Source: CAZUDO01 sp964618895 (lineage in GTDB: Bacteria > Desulfobacterota > Binatia > DP-6). From it: a DNA stretch of 64,000 nucleotides. The stretch spans positions 18,199 to 82,198 of the forward strand of contig CAZUDO010000068.1 in assembly GCA_964618895.1 (NCBI GenBank). Direction: 5' to 3'. The notes below the pieces were generated by a model. The model was not told the origin of the DNA, made no database searches, and saw nothing but the letters and a program-made list of their open reading frames with translations. The translations under genes were made by a program, and so were the position numbers. Shown here piece by piece: positions 38,192 through 47,979 of this stretch (position 1 is the first letter of the stretch; the number at the start of each line of letters is the position of its first letter).

Positions 38192-38822
38192 CCGTCGTCA
38201 GGCGCGGGCGGTCGCGGTCGAGCACCCGCTCCACCAGGCGCAGGAGCGAGTCCGCCGGCGTCGCGATGTGACAGCGCACCCCGCCGTGCACCAGGCCGAC
38301 GATGCGCGCCGCCACGTCGACCAGCGGCGCGCCCGAGTCGCCCGGCCGCCCTTCGATGCCCGTGAAGAGCGCGTTCGGCAGCCGCGGTAGGGAGTCGCAG
38401 CGACCGATGCGGTCCAGGCGCGCACCCTGGAAACGCGGCTCGTCGGGGTGGCCTTCGAAGTAGAGCACGGTGCCAGGGATCTGGCGGCGGTGTACAATCG
38501 GCAACGGCTCGATCGCCACCGGCGCGTCGAGCACCAGGACGGCCTGGTCGGCGGCCGGGTCGGTGGCCGCCACGCGCGCCGTGCGGGTTGTGCCGTTGGT
38601 GAAGCGCACGCGCACCGCACCCGCCTCGTCGTCCACGCAGTGGAGCGCGGTGACGACGATGTCTGGCTCCTCCGCCAGCACGCCCGAGCACCCGATGGGC
38701 TCGAGCGCCGCGCTCGCAGCATGCAGCGCCCGGCGCACCCCCGGGGGCGCCGGGGCCAGACCGGGGGCTGCACCCACGGACGCCGCCAGAGAACAGAGGA
38801 GAAAGGCCACCGGCCGTCGCAC
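38166..38822 (-). CDS. Secreted trypsin-like serine protease
   Basis: A 218-residue exported chymotrypsin-fold protease. Signal peptide at about 1-19. Triad: His in VVTALHCVDD (equivalent to TAAHC), Asp in DPAADQAVLVLD, Ser in GRPGDSGAPLVD. The cysteine pair around GCSGVL and ALHC fits the usual disulfide. Short for a trypsin, but all core blocks are there. Tail-to-tail overlap with the gene at 37790. Confidence 0.85.
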   Translation of the reverse strand: MRRPVAFLLCSLAASVGAAPGLAPAPPGVRRALHAASAALEPIGCSGVLAEEPDIVVTALHCVDDEAGAVRVRFTNGTTRTARVAATDPAADQAVLVLDAPVAIEPLPIVHRRQIPGTVLYFEGHPDEPRFQGARLDRIGRCDSLPRLPNALFTGIEGRPGDSGAPLVDVAARIVGLVHGGVRCHIATPADSLLRLVERVLDRDRPRLTTVTREPAAT

Positions 38823-38882
38823 GAGGGCGCCATTGTGGACAGCACGACGGCTCGTGCCAACCCCCCCCGGGGGAGTCGCCCA

Positions 38883-40148
38883 TCAGCGGCAGGTGTAGGT
38901 TCGCCGCTTGCGCACGCAGGTCTGCGGCGGGAAGGCGACCGTGCCGCACTCGCCGGCAAGCCCGGCCGCCGCCTCGGCGCTCAGCACGAGCGTCACGCGC
39001 AGCGGGCCCACCGGCGCCGGGATCGTCGCCCCGGCCAGCACCGCCCGGAAGGCGATACCGCCCCCGCGCACCCGCCGGTCCTTCATGCGTAGCAGTGTGA
39101 GCCCGTGCGCGCTGCCGGCGAAACACACCGGCGGATCGAGCGCGTTCGACAGGTTGCGGTAGGTGTTCCCGCGCCAGCCGTCGCGCGGGCCGCACCCCGT
39201 TCCCGGAAGCCCGGGGCGAATGGGCGTGGTGCGGGCCGTCATTTCGATCAGCGCGCTCGGGCCGCTGCCGAGGTCCTCCACCAGAAGCTGAGCGCCGCGC
39301 TTGGCCGGCACGAACTCCGCCGGCACGTCCGCGGGCAGGGCGAGAACGCCGCGCAGGACCATCCCCTGCCGGCTCGGTCCCGCGTCGACGCGCGTCAGGC
39401 GCACAACGCCGCCGACCACGGGCACGCCCTGCTGGCACAGCGGTGGGAGCGTCGTCGTGGTCGACGTGGTGGGACTGGCGGTCGTCGTCGAGGTCCCCGT
39501 GGTGGAGGTGACCGACGAGGTGGTGGTGGTCGGCGCCGTCGTCGTGCTGGTCGTACTCGTCGTGGTGGTCGGCGCGGCCGTCGTGCTCGTCGTCGTGCTG
39601 GTCGTGCTCGTCGTCGTATTGCCGAGGCTGCCCGTCACCGTCAGCGTGTAGGTGCCCTGATGCCGGCTCGGCTCCGCCGCGCTGCCGTTGCTGTAGAAGG
39701 AGTCGATGTAGAGCGAGTACGTCCCGGGGGCGAGGCCGCTCACGTTGAACGTCTCGGTCGCCCCGAAGGTGTCGAAGTCGATGCCCGTCTCGCAGGTGTT
39801 CGCGTCGCCGCAGCCGGCGAGGAGAAAGATGGACGTGTCGTAGCCGTTCCCCGGATCGACCGAGAACGTCAGGTTGTTGCCGTCCGTGACATCGAGTGTG
39901 TAAATCACGTCGGGCCCAGCGACCTCGGTGTAGGTGGAACAGCCGAACGGCAGCGTGTTGATGTCGCTCACGGCGCCGACGGTCGTGCCGGTGCCGGTGA
40001 ACGGGAGGGCGGTGATCGCGGTCGCCGCCGCGCACGTGTCTCCCCCGGGAGGTCCCGACGGCGGCGGGGCCGCCACCGCCGTCCCGCGGGCCACGAGCGC
40101 AACAAGCACCGCTGCGACCGCCAGGGTCCGTATTGGTCTCGAGTCCAT
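38883..40148 (-). CDS. Secreted two-domain protein with Thr/Ser-rich linker
   Basis: A 421-residue exported protein. Signal peptide at about 1-27. The first domain (about 30-175) looks like a pre-peptidase C-terminal/beta-sandwich module (DTCAAATAITALPFTGTGTTVGAVSDI, VIYTLDVTDGNNLTFSV, YDTSIFLLAGCGDANTC, GTYSLYIDSFY). A linker of about 65 residues is made almost only of Thr and Ser. The last 170 residues form an unknown Cys-containing domain (LTLLRMKDRRVRGGGIAF, ending RKRRTYTCR). Role unknown. Confidence 0.75.
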   Translation of the reverse strand: MDSRPIRTLAVAAVLVALVARGTAVAAPPPSGPPGGDTCAAATAITALPFTGTGTTVGAVSDINTLPFGCSTYTEVAGPDVIYTLDVTDGNNLTFSVDPGNGYDTSIFLLAGCGDANTCETGIDFDTFGATETFNVSGLAPGTYSLYIDSFYSNGSAAEPSRHQGTYTLTVTGSLGNTTTSTTSTTTSTTAAPTTTTSTTSTTTAPTTTTSSVTSTTGTSTTTASPTTSTTTTLPPLCQQGVPVVGGVVRLTRVDAGPSRQGMVLRGVLALPADVPAEFVPAKRGAQLLVEDLGSGPSALIEMTARTTPIRPGLPGTGCGPRDGWRGNTYRNLSNALDPPVCFAGSAHGLTLLRMKDRRVRGGGIAFRAVLAGATIPAPVGPLRVTLVLSAEAAAGLAGECGTVAFPPQTCVRKRRTYTCR

Positions 40149-40233
40149 GCTGTCGGAGCACTCATGACACCACGCGGCCGGCCAGGTGAAAAGCAGGTTG
40201 CTCGTGCTGTAGCACCTGCTACGACGTCTGCGA

Positions 40234-41997
40234 GTGCGTTCCGTCTTCCGCCGGCGGCCATCCGCTCCGCTCTGGCCGTTGGCCGCGCTCGTGTTCTCCG
40301 CGTGCGCCGGCGAGCGGTCGTCCCCACCGAGCCTGCTACTGATCACGATCGACACGCTCCGCCCGGACGCGCTCGGCTGGGTGGCGGGGGCCAACGAGAC
40401 GCCGGCCATCGACGCGCTGGCGCGCGCCGGCTTCCGCTGCCGCGCCGCCGTCTCGCCCACGCCGCTCACCCTGCCGGCACACACGTCGATCATGACCGCG
40501 CGCGTGCCTCGCCGTCACGGGGTCCGGGACAACGGGCAGGTCCTGGGCGACGACCTCCCCACGCTCGCCGCCACGCTTCGCGGGCGCGGCTTTGCCACCG
40601 GGGCGTTCGTGAGCGGCTATCCTCTGCGCGCGCTCTTCGGCCTCGATCGCGGCTTCGACACCTACGACGACACCCTGCCCGTCGGGCGGGAGGGGTGGCT
40701 CGAGCGGCCCGCCGACGACACCACCACCGCGGCGCTGGCCTGGCTCCGGACCACGCGCCCGCCCTGGTTGCTCTGGGTGCACTACTACGATCCGCACGAC
40801 CCGTACGAGCTGCATGCGGATGTTCCGCGCAGCGGCCCGCGCGCCGCCTATGACAGCGAGGTCGCGTACACGGATCGCGCCGTGGGCACGCTCCTGCGCG
40901 GCGTGGCTGCGGGCGGTGGCCCCGTCGTCACCGTGCTCACCGGGGATCACGGCGAGGCCTTCGGGGAGCACGGCGAATGGACGCATGGCTTCTTCCTCTA
41001 CGACACCACCGTCCTGGTGCCGCTCGTGGTGCACGCTCCCGGTCTCATCCGCCCCGGCGAGTGCCCGACCCCGGTGCGGCTCGTCGATCTCGCCCCCACC
41101 CTGCTCGACCTGACGGGCACACCCCTCTGGTCGGACATCGATGGGACCAGCCTAACCCCCATGCTACGCGGCGAACCACAGGTGATGCCGGCCGCCGACC
41201 TCGAAACGCTGCAGCCGTGGCTCACCTACGGCTGGGCACCCCTGCGAGCGCTGCGGCAGGCCGACCGGAAGCTCATCGTGGCGCCGCGCCCGGAGCTGTA
41301 CGACCTGCAGGCCGATCCGGAGGAGACGCACAATCTGATCGCGGCGCGCCCCGACGACGCGCAGGCGCTGCGCGCGAAATTGACGCAGCTCGATACGGCG
41401 GCGCCGCGTACGGCCCGGCGCACCGACGATCCCGAGGCGGCGGAACGGCTGCGGGCGCTCGGCTACGTGGGCGGCGGGACCCCCGACGACCTTTCCCCGG
41501 ACGACCTGCCCGACCCCAAGGACCGGCTCGCCGAGCGCGCCACCCTGGTACGCGCCGAGCAGATGCTTCGCGACGGCGATCTGCGCGGCGCGCTGGCGGC
41601 GTTCGACGCCGTCCTGGCGACCGACCCCCACAACCCCTTTGCCACCCTGCGCTCCGGCATCGCGCTCCTGAAGCTCGGCGACCTCGGCACCGCCGTCTCC
41701 CGGCTGACCGCATCCGTGGCGCGCGATCCCGACCAGCCCGAGGCCCGCTTTGCGCTCGCCGACGCGCTCACCCGAAGCGGTGCGTACGAGCGGGCAATCG
41801 CCGAATGGCGCGCAACGGTGCGGCTACAGCCCCGACGCAGTGCCGCGTGGGGCAACCTCGGCACCGTCCTCTCGCTCGTCGGGCAACGCGACGAGGCGCG
41901 TCAGACGTTCACGCGCGCCCTCGAGCTCGAGCCGACGAACGATCGCTTCCGCGCCAACGTCGCCGCGCTCGCCCGCGCCGCTGGCACGCCGGAGTGA
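40234..41997 (+). CDS. Sulfatase-like hydrolase lipoprotein fused to TPR repeats
   Basis: A 587-residue protein: N-terminal lipobox (LVFSACAG), a sulfatase/alkaline-phosphatase-fold domain (LLLITIDTLRPDALG; GDHGEAFGEHGEWTHG; VPLVVHAPG) and three to four TPR units from about residue 430 (GALAAFDAVLATDPHNPFATL and later). At the nucleophile position it reads PLTLPAHTSIM, with no Cys/Ser-x-P-x-R motif, so it would not use formylglycine; a Thr nucleophile, as in related phosphodiesterase-like members, is likely. GTG start at 40234. Proteins of this plan are common in myxobacteria-like genomes; substrate unknown. Confidence 0.85.
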   Translation: MRSVFRRRPSAPLWPLAALVFSACAGERSSPPSLLLITIDTLRPDALGWVAGANETPAIDALARAGFRCRAAVSPTPLTLPAHTSIMTARVPRRHGVRDNGQVLGDDLPTLAATLRGRGFATGAFVSGYPLRALFGLDRGFDTYDDTLPVGREGWLERPADDTTTAALAWLRTTRPPWLLWVHYYDPHDPYELHADVPRSGPRAAYDSEVAYTDRAVGTLLRGVAAGGGPVVTVLTGDHGEAFGEHGEWTHGFFLYDTTVLVPLVVHAPGLIRPGECPTPVRLVDLAPTLLDLTGTPLWSDIDGTSLTPMLRGEPQVMPAADLETLQPWLTYGWAPLRALRQADRKLIVAPRPELYDLQADPEETHNLIAARPDDAQALRAKLTQLDTAAPRTARRTDDPEAAERLRALGYVGGGTPDDLSPDDLPDPKDRLAERATLVRAEQMLRDGDLRGALAAFDAVLATDPHNPFATLRSGIALLKLGDLGTAVSRLTASVARDPDQPEARFALADALTRSGAYERAIAEWRATVRLQPRRSAAWGNLGTVLSLVGQRDEARQTFTRALELEPTNDRFRANVAALARAAGTPE

Positions 41998-42007
41998 GCG
42001 GCGACCC

Positions 42008-44596
42008 CTACCCCGCGTGGGCCGCGAGCCACTTGCCGAGGCCCGCGGCCGTCCGCTTCCGCAGCTCCGCGTTCAGGCGGAACATCTCCAGCGCCTGCTT
42101 CACCGCGCGCGTCGCCTCCGGCACCGGATGGGCACGGAAGAAGCGCCCCACCTCGCCGGCGTAGCGCGGCTCGCGCAGCGAGGGCGTCGCTTCGACCAGG
42201 CGGGAGAGCATGAGCGGCGGGATACGCTTCCGCAGCACGCTCCAGCGCTTGGTGAGGAACGCCCAGGCCTGGCGCTGCACCGGCGGGTTACCCAGGAGTC
42301 GCATGAGGACGAAGGCCACGTCCTGGGTCGGAATCTCCGGCGTGAGCACGGCCGCGAGCGTGCGGGTCAGGGTGGCGGGCGTGCGGAAGGAGCCCAGGGC
42401 AAGCAGAAAGCGACGCCGTTCCTGGGGCGTGCGCGCCTCCGCCACCAGCGCGAGGTAGCGCTCGTAGAGCGCTTCGTCCCCGGCGCGTGCGGCGAGCCCG
42501 GCGACGGTGTCGGCGAGGTTTGCATCGAGCGTGCTGCGGTCGGTCAGATACGCCTGCAGGCGGCGTCCCGCTTCCGCGAGCACGGCCGGCGCCTCGGCGA
42601 GGCCACCCACCAGGCGGAGCAGCGCCGCCCGGCGCAGCCGCACCGGATCGTCCTCGCCGGCAGCGGCCGTCCACCCCAATGCGTCGAACCCCGGCCCGAA
42701 GCGACGCACGATCCACGCCCGGAACTGCTGCTGGACGGGGCTCCCGGGTGCGACCACCTGCTCGTCGATCACCGCCAGCGGACCCCCGAGGCCGTCCAGC
42801 ACATCGTAGTCGGTCTCGGTCGCGAGCGCGTCGGCCACCTCCAGGAAGCCGTCGATGGTCAACCGGCCCGCGCGTACCAGCGCCCACTGGTCCTCTGCGA
42901 ACGCCAGCCGCTCGACCGCCGTCAGTGCGTCCGCCAGGCTCGCGCGCAACGCGGTGCGATCCGCCACGTCATGCTGCACGCGGTAGAAACCGCCGGCATC
43001 GGCGTTGCCGAAATACCACGCCAGCGGCACACCCGGCGGCAGCTCGACCGTCTGCGCGGCGCGATCGGCCAGGAAGCGCTCGACGCCGCTGCGGCCATTC
43101 CCCTGCCAGCGCACCACCAGCGGCACCGGCCAGCGCACGCGCCGGCGAGCCACGGGGATGCGGGCATCGGCGAAGAAGCGCTCCTGCCGCACGCGCAGGA
43201 GCGATTCGTCGCCTCCCTTGGCGGGGCCGATCGTCACCAGCGGAAATCCCGGCTGCGAGATCCACGCCTGCGCGACGCGCGTCACCTCGCGCCCGGACGC
43301 TTCTTCCAGCGCCCGCCACAGGTCCGCCGCTACGGTGTTGCCCTCGCGGTGGCGCTGCATGTAGAGGCGCACGCCGGCGCGGAAGGTGTCCGGGCCCAGG
43401 TAGTGCTCGATCATGCGCACCACCGCCGCCCCCTTCTCGTAGGTGATGGCGTCGAAGTTCTCGGTGGCCTCGGCGACGCTCTTCACCTCGGCGTAGATGG
43501 GATGCGTGCTCACCAGCGCGTCGAGGGCCAGCGCGCTTCCCCGGTCGTGCTCGAAGCCCTGCCACATACGCCACTCGGGGCGCCAGTCGTCGACCACGCG
43601 GTACGCCATCCAGGTGGCGAACGCCTCGTTCAGCCAGAGGTCGTCCCACCACGCCATGGTGACCAGGTCGCCGTACCACATGTGCGCCAGCTCGTGCGCG
43701 ATCACCTCGGCGGCGCGCTTGCGCTCGTTGAGCGAGGCGGTGGCCGGGTCGAGCAGGAGGAGCGTCTCACGGAAGAAGACCGCGCCCGCGTTCTCCATCG
43801 CACCCGCCTCGAAGTCGGGCACGGCCACCAGGTCGAGCTTGCCGTACGGGTACGGGATGTCGAAGTAGTCCTCGAGCCGGCGCAGCGCCTCGGCAGCGGC
43901 CTCGAGGCCGAGCTCGGTCATGTGGCCTTTGCCCGGGACGTGCCAGACGCGGATCGGCGTCCCGCCCACCATGCGCGTCGCCGAGCCTTCGAGCGGTCCG
44001 ACGGCGAGGGCCAGCAGGTAGGTCGAGAGCGGCGGCGTCTCGGCGAAGTGCACCGTGCGGTAGCCCGCGCGCGCCGGCACGTCGCGCTCGACGGGCGCGT
44101 TGGAGAGCACGGTGTCCTCGCTGCGCGCGGTGACGGCGATGCGAAAGCGCGCCTTGTACGACGGCTCGTCGAAGCACGGCAGGACGCGGCGCGCTTCGGC
44201 GGCCTCGCACTGCGTGAATGCGTAGGGTGTGTCGCCGGCGCGCGCGGCGTAGAAGCCGCGCAGGTGGCGGTTGAGCGCCCCGGAGAACCGGAGCGCCAGC
44301 GTCGCCTCGCCGGCCGGCAGCGGGCGGGCGAAACGCAACGTGACCGTCTCGTCGACCTTGTCGAGCCGTGCCCGGGCGGCGACCTCGGCGTCGCCGACGC
44401 GGGCCGCCGCCTCCACGATCACCAGGTCGGCGGCGTGCAGGGTGATGTCCTTCCGGGGCTTCTGCAGGCGGACCGCGATCCGTACGTCGCCGGCGAACGT
44501 TCCGGCCGCGAGATCGGGCGCCAGGCGCAGGTCGTAGCGGGACGGGCGCACGTCGGGCGCCAGACGGAAGCGGGAGGGACGTCGGGCTGTCGGCAT
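42008..44596 (-). CDS. M1-family aminopeptidase N
   Basis: An 862-residue zinc aminopeptidase. The substrate-anchoring GAMEN is seen in FEAGAMENAGAVFF, the zinc site is HELAHMWYGDL with the third ligand Glu in WLNEAFATWMAY, and a Tyr typical of the transition-state site lies in ITYEKGA. The ERAP1-like C-terminal helical domain fills the last 400 residues. No signal peptide, so it is probably cytoplasmic. Divergent from ahpC. Confidence 0.94.
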   Translation of the reverse strand: MPTARRPSRFRLAPDVRPSRYDLRLAPDLAAGTFAGDVRIAVRLQKPRKDITLHAADLVIVEAAARVGDAEVAARARLDKVDETVTLRFARPLPAGEATLALRFSGALNRHLRGFYAARAGDTPYAFTQCEAAEARRVLPCFDEPSYKARFRIAVTARSEDTVLSNAPVERDVPARAGYRTVHFAETPPLSTYLLALAVGPLEGSATRMVGGTPIRVWHVPGKGHMTELGLEAAAEALRRLEDYFDIPYPYGKLDLVAVPDFEAGAMENAGAVFFRETLLLLDPATASLNERKRAAEVIAHELAHMWYGDLVTMAWWDDLWLNEAFATWMAYRVVDDWRPEWRMWQGFEHDRGSALALDALVSTHPIYAEVKSVAEATENFDAITYEKGAAVVRMIEHYLGPDTFRAGVRLYMQRHREGNTVAADLWRALEEASGREVTRVAQAWISQPGFPLVTIGPAKGGDESLLRVRQERFFADARIPVARRRVRWPVPLVVRWQGNGRSGVERFLADRAAQTVELPPGVPLAWYFGNADAGGFYRVQHDVADRTALRASLADALTAVERLAFAEDQWALVRAGRLTIDGFLEVADALATETDYDVLDGLGGPLAVIDEQVVAPGSPVQQQFRAWIVRRFGPGFDALGWTAAAGEDDPVRLRRAALLRLVGGLAEAPAVLAEAGRRLQAYLTDRSTLDANLADTVAGLAARAGDEALYERYLALVAEARTPQERRRFLLALGSFRTPATLTRTLAAVLTPEIPTQDVAFVLMRLLGNPPVQRQAWAFLTKRWSVLRKRIPPLMLSRLVEATPSLREPRYAGEVGRFFRAHPVPEATRAVKQALEMFRLNAELRKRTAAGLGKWLAAHAG

Positions 44597-44753
44597 GGCG
44601 CGCCCGCTCTAGCGTGCCGTCGGGCAGCGTTGCAATCGGCCTTGCCTGCTCCCGCCCCGTCGTCTATCACGACGACCGTTCCGGCCATCCGCCGCCCCGG
44701 GACCCTACTACGCCCCAAGGCCAGCCACCAGCAACCCCAAGGAGGACCGTGTC

Positions 44754-45341
44754 ATGAGTATCGTCGGCAAGCCCGCTCCGGATTTCAGCCTCGAGGGCTA
44801 CTTCAACGGCAAGCTCGAGACCTACAGCCTGAAGACCTACCGCGGAAAGTGGGTCTACCTGCTGTTCTACCCGCTCGACTTCACCTTCGTCTGCCCGACG
44901 GAGGTGCTGAGCTTCTCCGAGCAGCAGCCGGAATTCGACAAGCGCGGCTGCCAGCTCTTCGGCGTGTCGGTCGATTCCAAGTACACCCACAAAGCGTGGG
45001 TAGACACCAAGAAGGCCGACGGCGGCCTCGGCGGCAGCCTGCGCTATCCGCTGCTCGCCGACCTGCGGAAGGATACCGCCACCGCCTACGGCGTCCTGGA
45101 AGACAGCGCCGGTGTGGCGCTCCGGGGGCTCTTCCTGATCAACCCCGAGGGCACGGTGATGCACGCCACCGTCAACTTCCTGCCCGTCGGTCGTTCGGCC
45201 AAGGAAGCGCTGCGCACGCTGAAGGCGTTCCAGTACGTCGCCAGCCATGCCGGCGAAGTGTGCCCGGCCGACTGGGACGAGGGCATGGACACGATGAAGG
45301 CAAATCCGGAGGGTATGCGCGCGTTCCTGAGCGCGCACTGA
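44754..45341 (+). CDS. ahpC: AhpC-type 2-Cys peroxiredoxin
   Basis: A 195-residue thiol peroxidase that reduces hydrogen peroxide and organic peroxides. Peroxidatic Cys47 sits in FTFVCPTE and resolving Cys170 in GEVCPADW. AAGGAGG stands before the ATG. The next gene is a periplasmic DsbA-like protein 65 bases on; no ahpF is present, so the reductant must come from elsewhere. Confidence 0.95.
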   Translation: MSIVGKPAPDFSLEGYFNGKLETYSLKTYRGKWVYLLFYPLDFTFVCPTEVLSFSEQQPEFDKRGCQLFGVSVDSKYTHKAWVDTKKADGGLGGSLRYPLLADLRKDTATAYGVLEDSAGVALRGLFLINPEGTVMHATVNFLPVGRSAKEALRTLKAFQYVASHAGEVCPADWDEGMDTMKANPEGMRAFLSAH

Positions 45342-45406
45342 GCGGACGAGGTGAAACCCGTGGGCGCCGCACGCGGCATCCCACCAGAACCGCGAGGAGA
45401 TCACTG

Positions 45407-46246
45407 ATGCGTGTCGTTGCAACTCTGGCCGCCGGGGCGTTCCTGCTGTCTGCAGGCCTGGCCGCGGCCGCGGGCGAAGAGCAGCTCATCAAGTACTACC
45501 GCAAGAAGGCCAACGTGCCCCCGGCCGCGAAGGTCGCCGTCACCGGCCTGAAGGACTCGCCCGTCAAGGGGCTCAAGGAAGGCGTGCTCGAGGTCGGCGA
45601 AGGCCCGGCCGCCCGCAAGGTCCCGTTCGCGGCCTCGGCCGACCTGCACTACGCGATGTTCGCGGGCGTGGAAGACGTCACGTCGGACCCGTCCAAGGCC
45701 GTCATGGAAAAGCTCTCGCTCAAGGGCGAGCCCTTCAAGGGCGGCGCCAACGCCAAGGTCATCCTCGTCGAGTACTCGGACTTCCAGTGCCCCTTCTGCA
45801 CCAAGGCGTACAACACGGTCGAGAACCAGGTGTTGAAGGAGTACGGCGACAAGGTCAAGTTCTATTTCCGCAACTACCCGCTGCCGTTCCACCCCTGGGC
45901 GGAGCCCGCCGCCATCGCGGTCGAGTGTGCCAAGCAGCAGAAGCCAGAAGCGTACTGGAAGCTCTACTCCGACCTGTTCACGAACCAGGCACAGATCAAC
46001 CCCGAGAACGTGAAGCAGAAGTGCACCGAGTACCTGGCCGGCACCGGCATCGACATGGCCAAGTGGACCGACTGCTACGACAGCAAGAAGACCCAGGCGC
46101 AGGTGAAGGCACAGATGGCCGAGGGCAGCTCGGTCGGCGTCAACGGCACGCCCGGCTTCATCATCAACGGCCGGCTGCTCTCGGGCGCGCAGCCGTTCGA
46201 CAGCTTCAAGGCGATCATCGACGACGAGTTGGCGGCGGCGAAGTAA
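45407..46246 (+). CDS. Exported DsbA/DsbG-like thiol-disulfide protein
   Basis: A 279-residue protein with a signal peptide (about 1-22), an N-terminal dimerisation-like region (about 23-105), then a thioredoxin-fold domain with active site CPFC (Cys128, Cys131) in VEYSDFQCPFCTKAY and the cis-Pro loop GVNGTPGFIINGR. Likely works in disulfide formation or reduction in the periplasm. GAGGAG precedes the ATG. A strong hairpin at 46257 ends the ahpC-dsb unit. Confidence 0.92.
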   Translation: MRVVATLAAGAFLLSAGLAAAAGEEQLIKYYRKKANVPPAAKVAVTGLKDSPVKGLKEGVLEVGEGPAARKVPFAASADLHYAMFAGVEDVTSDPSKAVMEKLSLKGEPFKGGANAKVILVEYSDFQCPFCTKAYNTVENQVLKEYGDKVKFYFRNYPLPFHPWAEPAAIAVECAKQQKPEAYWKLYSDLFTNQAQINPENVKQKCTEYLAGTGIDMAKWTDCYDSKKTQAQVKAQMAEGSSVGVNGTPGFIINGRLLSGAQPFDSFKAIIDDELAAAK

Positions 46247-46256
46247 CGCGTGCGGT

Positions 46257-46287
46257 GTCCGGGGGCCCGGTCGACGGGCCTCCGGAC
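46257..46287. terminator. 13-bp hairpin after DsbA-like gene
   Basis: Arms 46257-46269 (GTCCGGGGGCCCG) and 46275-46287 (CGGGCCTCCGGAC) pair at 12 of 13 positions around loop GTCGA, 11 bases after the stop. Probable terminator. Confidence 0.6.
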
Positions 46288-46399
46288 GACGGGGCCTCCC
46301 CTACACCGTGACCAGATGCAAAAGCAGGTCAAACCGGGGGCCACGGCGCCGGGGTCGGCAGCCATTGCGGCGGAAGTCCGATTGTCGTCTATACCCCCC

Positions 46400-47965
46400 A
46401 TGTCGACGGATCCCCGCTTCTCCCGCCGCCGTTTCCTGCAGGCCTCGACCGCACTGGCCGCCCTGCAACTCCTCCCCCCGTGGGTCGCGCGTGCCCGCGC
46501 GGGCGGCATGCCACTCTTCTCGCTCGGCGTCGCCTCGGGCGACCCCGGGAGCCGCAGCGTCGTCCTGTGGACGCGCCTGGCGCCCGACCCGCTGAACGGC
46601 GGCGGCATGGGCGATGCCGACGTGCCGGTCGACTGGGAGGCGTTCGCCGACGAGGGGCTCACCCGGCGCGTCCGGCGCGGACAGGTCATGGCCAAGGCCG
46701 CGGACGGACACAACGTCCACGTGGTGCTCGGGCGCCTGCAGCCGGGGCAACGGTACTGGTATCGCTTCCGGGCCAACGGCGAGTCCAGCCGCGTCGGGCG
46801 CACCCGGACCATGCCGTCCCGGTCGGCCTCCGTCGACCGGCTACGCTTCGCACTGTGCTCGTGCCAGGACTACCAGAACGGACACTGGGCGGCGTACCGC
46901 GACATGGCCGAGCAGGACCTCGACCTGATCGTCCACGTCGGCGACTACATCTACGAGTACGCGGCGCGGGACGGGGCCGTCCGGCAGCATCGCGGCGGCG
47001 AAACGCAGACCCTCACCGACTACCGCAATCGCTACGCCCTCTATCGCCTCGATCCGTTCCTGCAGGAGGTGCACGCGCGCTTTCCGTTCGTCGTCACCTG
47101 GGACGACCACGAGGTGCAGAACAACTATGCCGGCCGCCGGTCGGAGAATCCGAGCCTGACCGAGGAGGAGTTCCTCACGCGCCGCACGCAGGCCTATCGC
47201 GCCTACTACGAGGCGATGCCGCTGCGCCCCTCGGCCCGCCCGCGCGGCACCACCATGACCCTCTACCGGCGGATCGACGTCGGGCGCCTAGCGAGCTTCT
47301 TCGTACTCGACGGGCGGCAGTTCCGCACCGATCAACCCTGCGGCGGCGGGGTCATCGTGCCAGAGTGTCCCGGGGTCTCCGACCCGGCGGGGACGTTCCT
47401 CGGAGCGAAACAGGAGAAGTGGCTGGTGCGCGGTCTCGGCCGCTCGCGCGCGCGCTGGAACGTCCTGGCGCAGCAGGTGATGATGCTGCGCGGCGATCTG
47501 GGCGAGGCGCTCGGATCAGAGACGCCCTACTACAACCCCGACGCGTGGGACGGCTACCAGGCGCAGCGCCAGCGCATTCTCGACGCGCTCGTCCGCGAAG
47601 CCGTCCCCAACCCGGTCGTGCTCACGGGCGACATCCACTCCGCCTGGGTATCGGACCTGAAGCAGAACTTCCTCGATCGGGCCGCCCCGGCGATCGGCAC
47701 CGAGTTCGTCTGTACGTCGATCTCGTCCGAGTTTCCCGCCGGGTTCGTACCGCTGATCGAAGCGAACCTCGGCCCCGACAGCCGCAACCCCCACATCAAG
47801 TACTTCGACGGCACCCACCGCGGCTACACCCTGTGCGAGGTCACCCGGGCGGCGTGGCGGGCGGAGTTCCGGATCGTCGCCGACGGCGCCGACCCGACCT
47901 CCGCGGTGACAACGGCGGCAGCGTGGCAGGTCGATGCCGGTACGCCCGGCGCCAGGCGGGTCTGA
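46400..47965 (+). CDS. phoD: PhoD-type alkaline phosphatase/phosphodiesterase (Tat-exported)
   Basis: A 521-residue enzyme that releases phosphate from phosphoesters outside the membrane. Twin-arginine signal SRRRFLQAS at the start, then the PhoD N-terminal domain (FSLGVASGDPGSRSVVLWTRL) and the metallophosphatase core: ALCSCQDYQNG with the PhoD Cys, HVGDYIYEY, TWDDHEV, VLTGDIHSAW. All metal ligands are visible. No pho box was sought in detail. ATG at 46400 just before the Tat motif. Confidence 0.94.
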   Translation: MSTDPRFSRRRFLQASTALAALQLLPPWVARARAGGMPLFSLGVASGDPGSRSVVLWTRLAPDPLNGGGMGDADVPVDWEAFADEGLTRRVRRGQVMAKAADGHNVHVVLGRLQPGQRYWYRFRANGESSRVGRTRTMPSRSASVDRLRFALCSCQDYQNGHWAAYRDMAEQDLDLIVHVGDYIYEYAARDGAVRQHRGGETQTLTDYRNRYALYRLDPFLQEVHARFPFVVTWDDHEVQNNYAGRRSENPSLTEEEFLTRRTQAYRAYYEAMPLRPSARPRGTTMTLYRRIDVGRLASFFVLDGRQFRTDQPCGGGVIVPECPGVSDPAGTFLGAKQEKWLVRGLGRSRARWNVLAQQVMMLRGDLGEALGSETPYYNPDAWDGYQAQRQRILDALVREAVPNPVVLTGDIHSAWVSDLKQNFLDRAAPAIGTEFVCTSISSEFPAGFVPLIEANLGPDSRNPHIKYFDGTHRGYTLCEVTRAAWRAEFRIVADGADPTSAVTTAAAWQVDAGTPGARRV

Positions 47966-47979
47966 TGGTCCGTGTCCGT

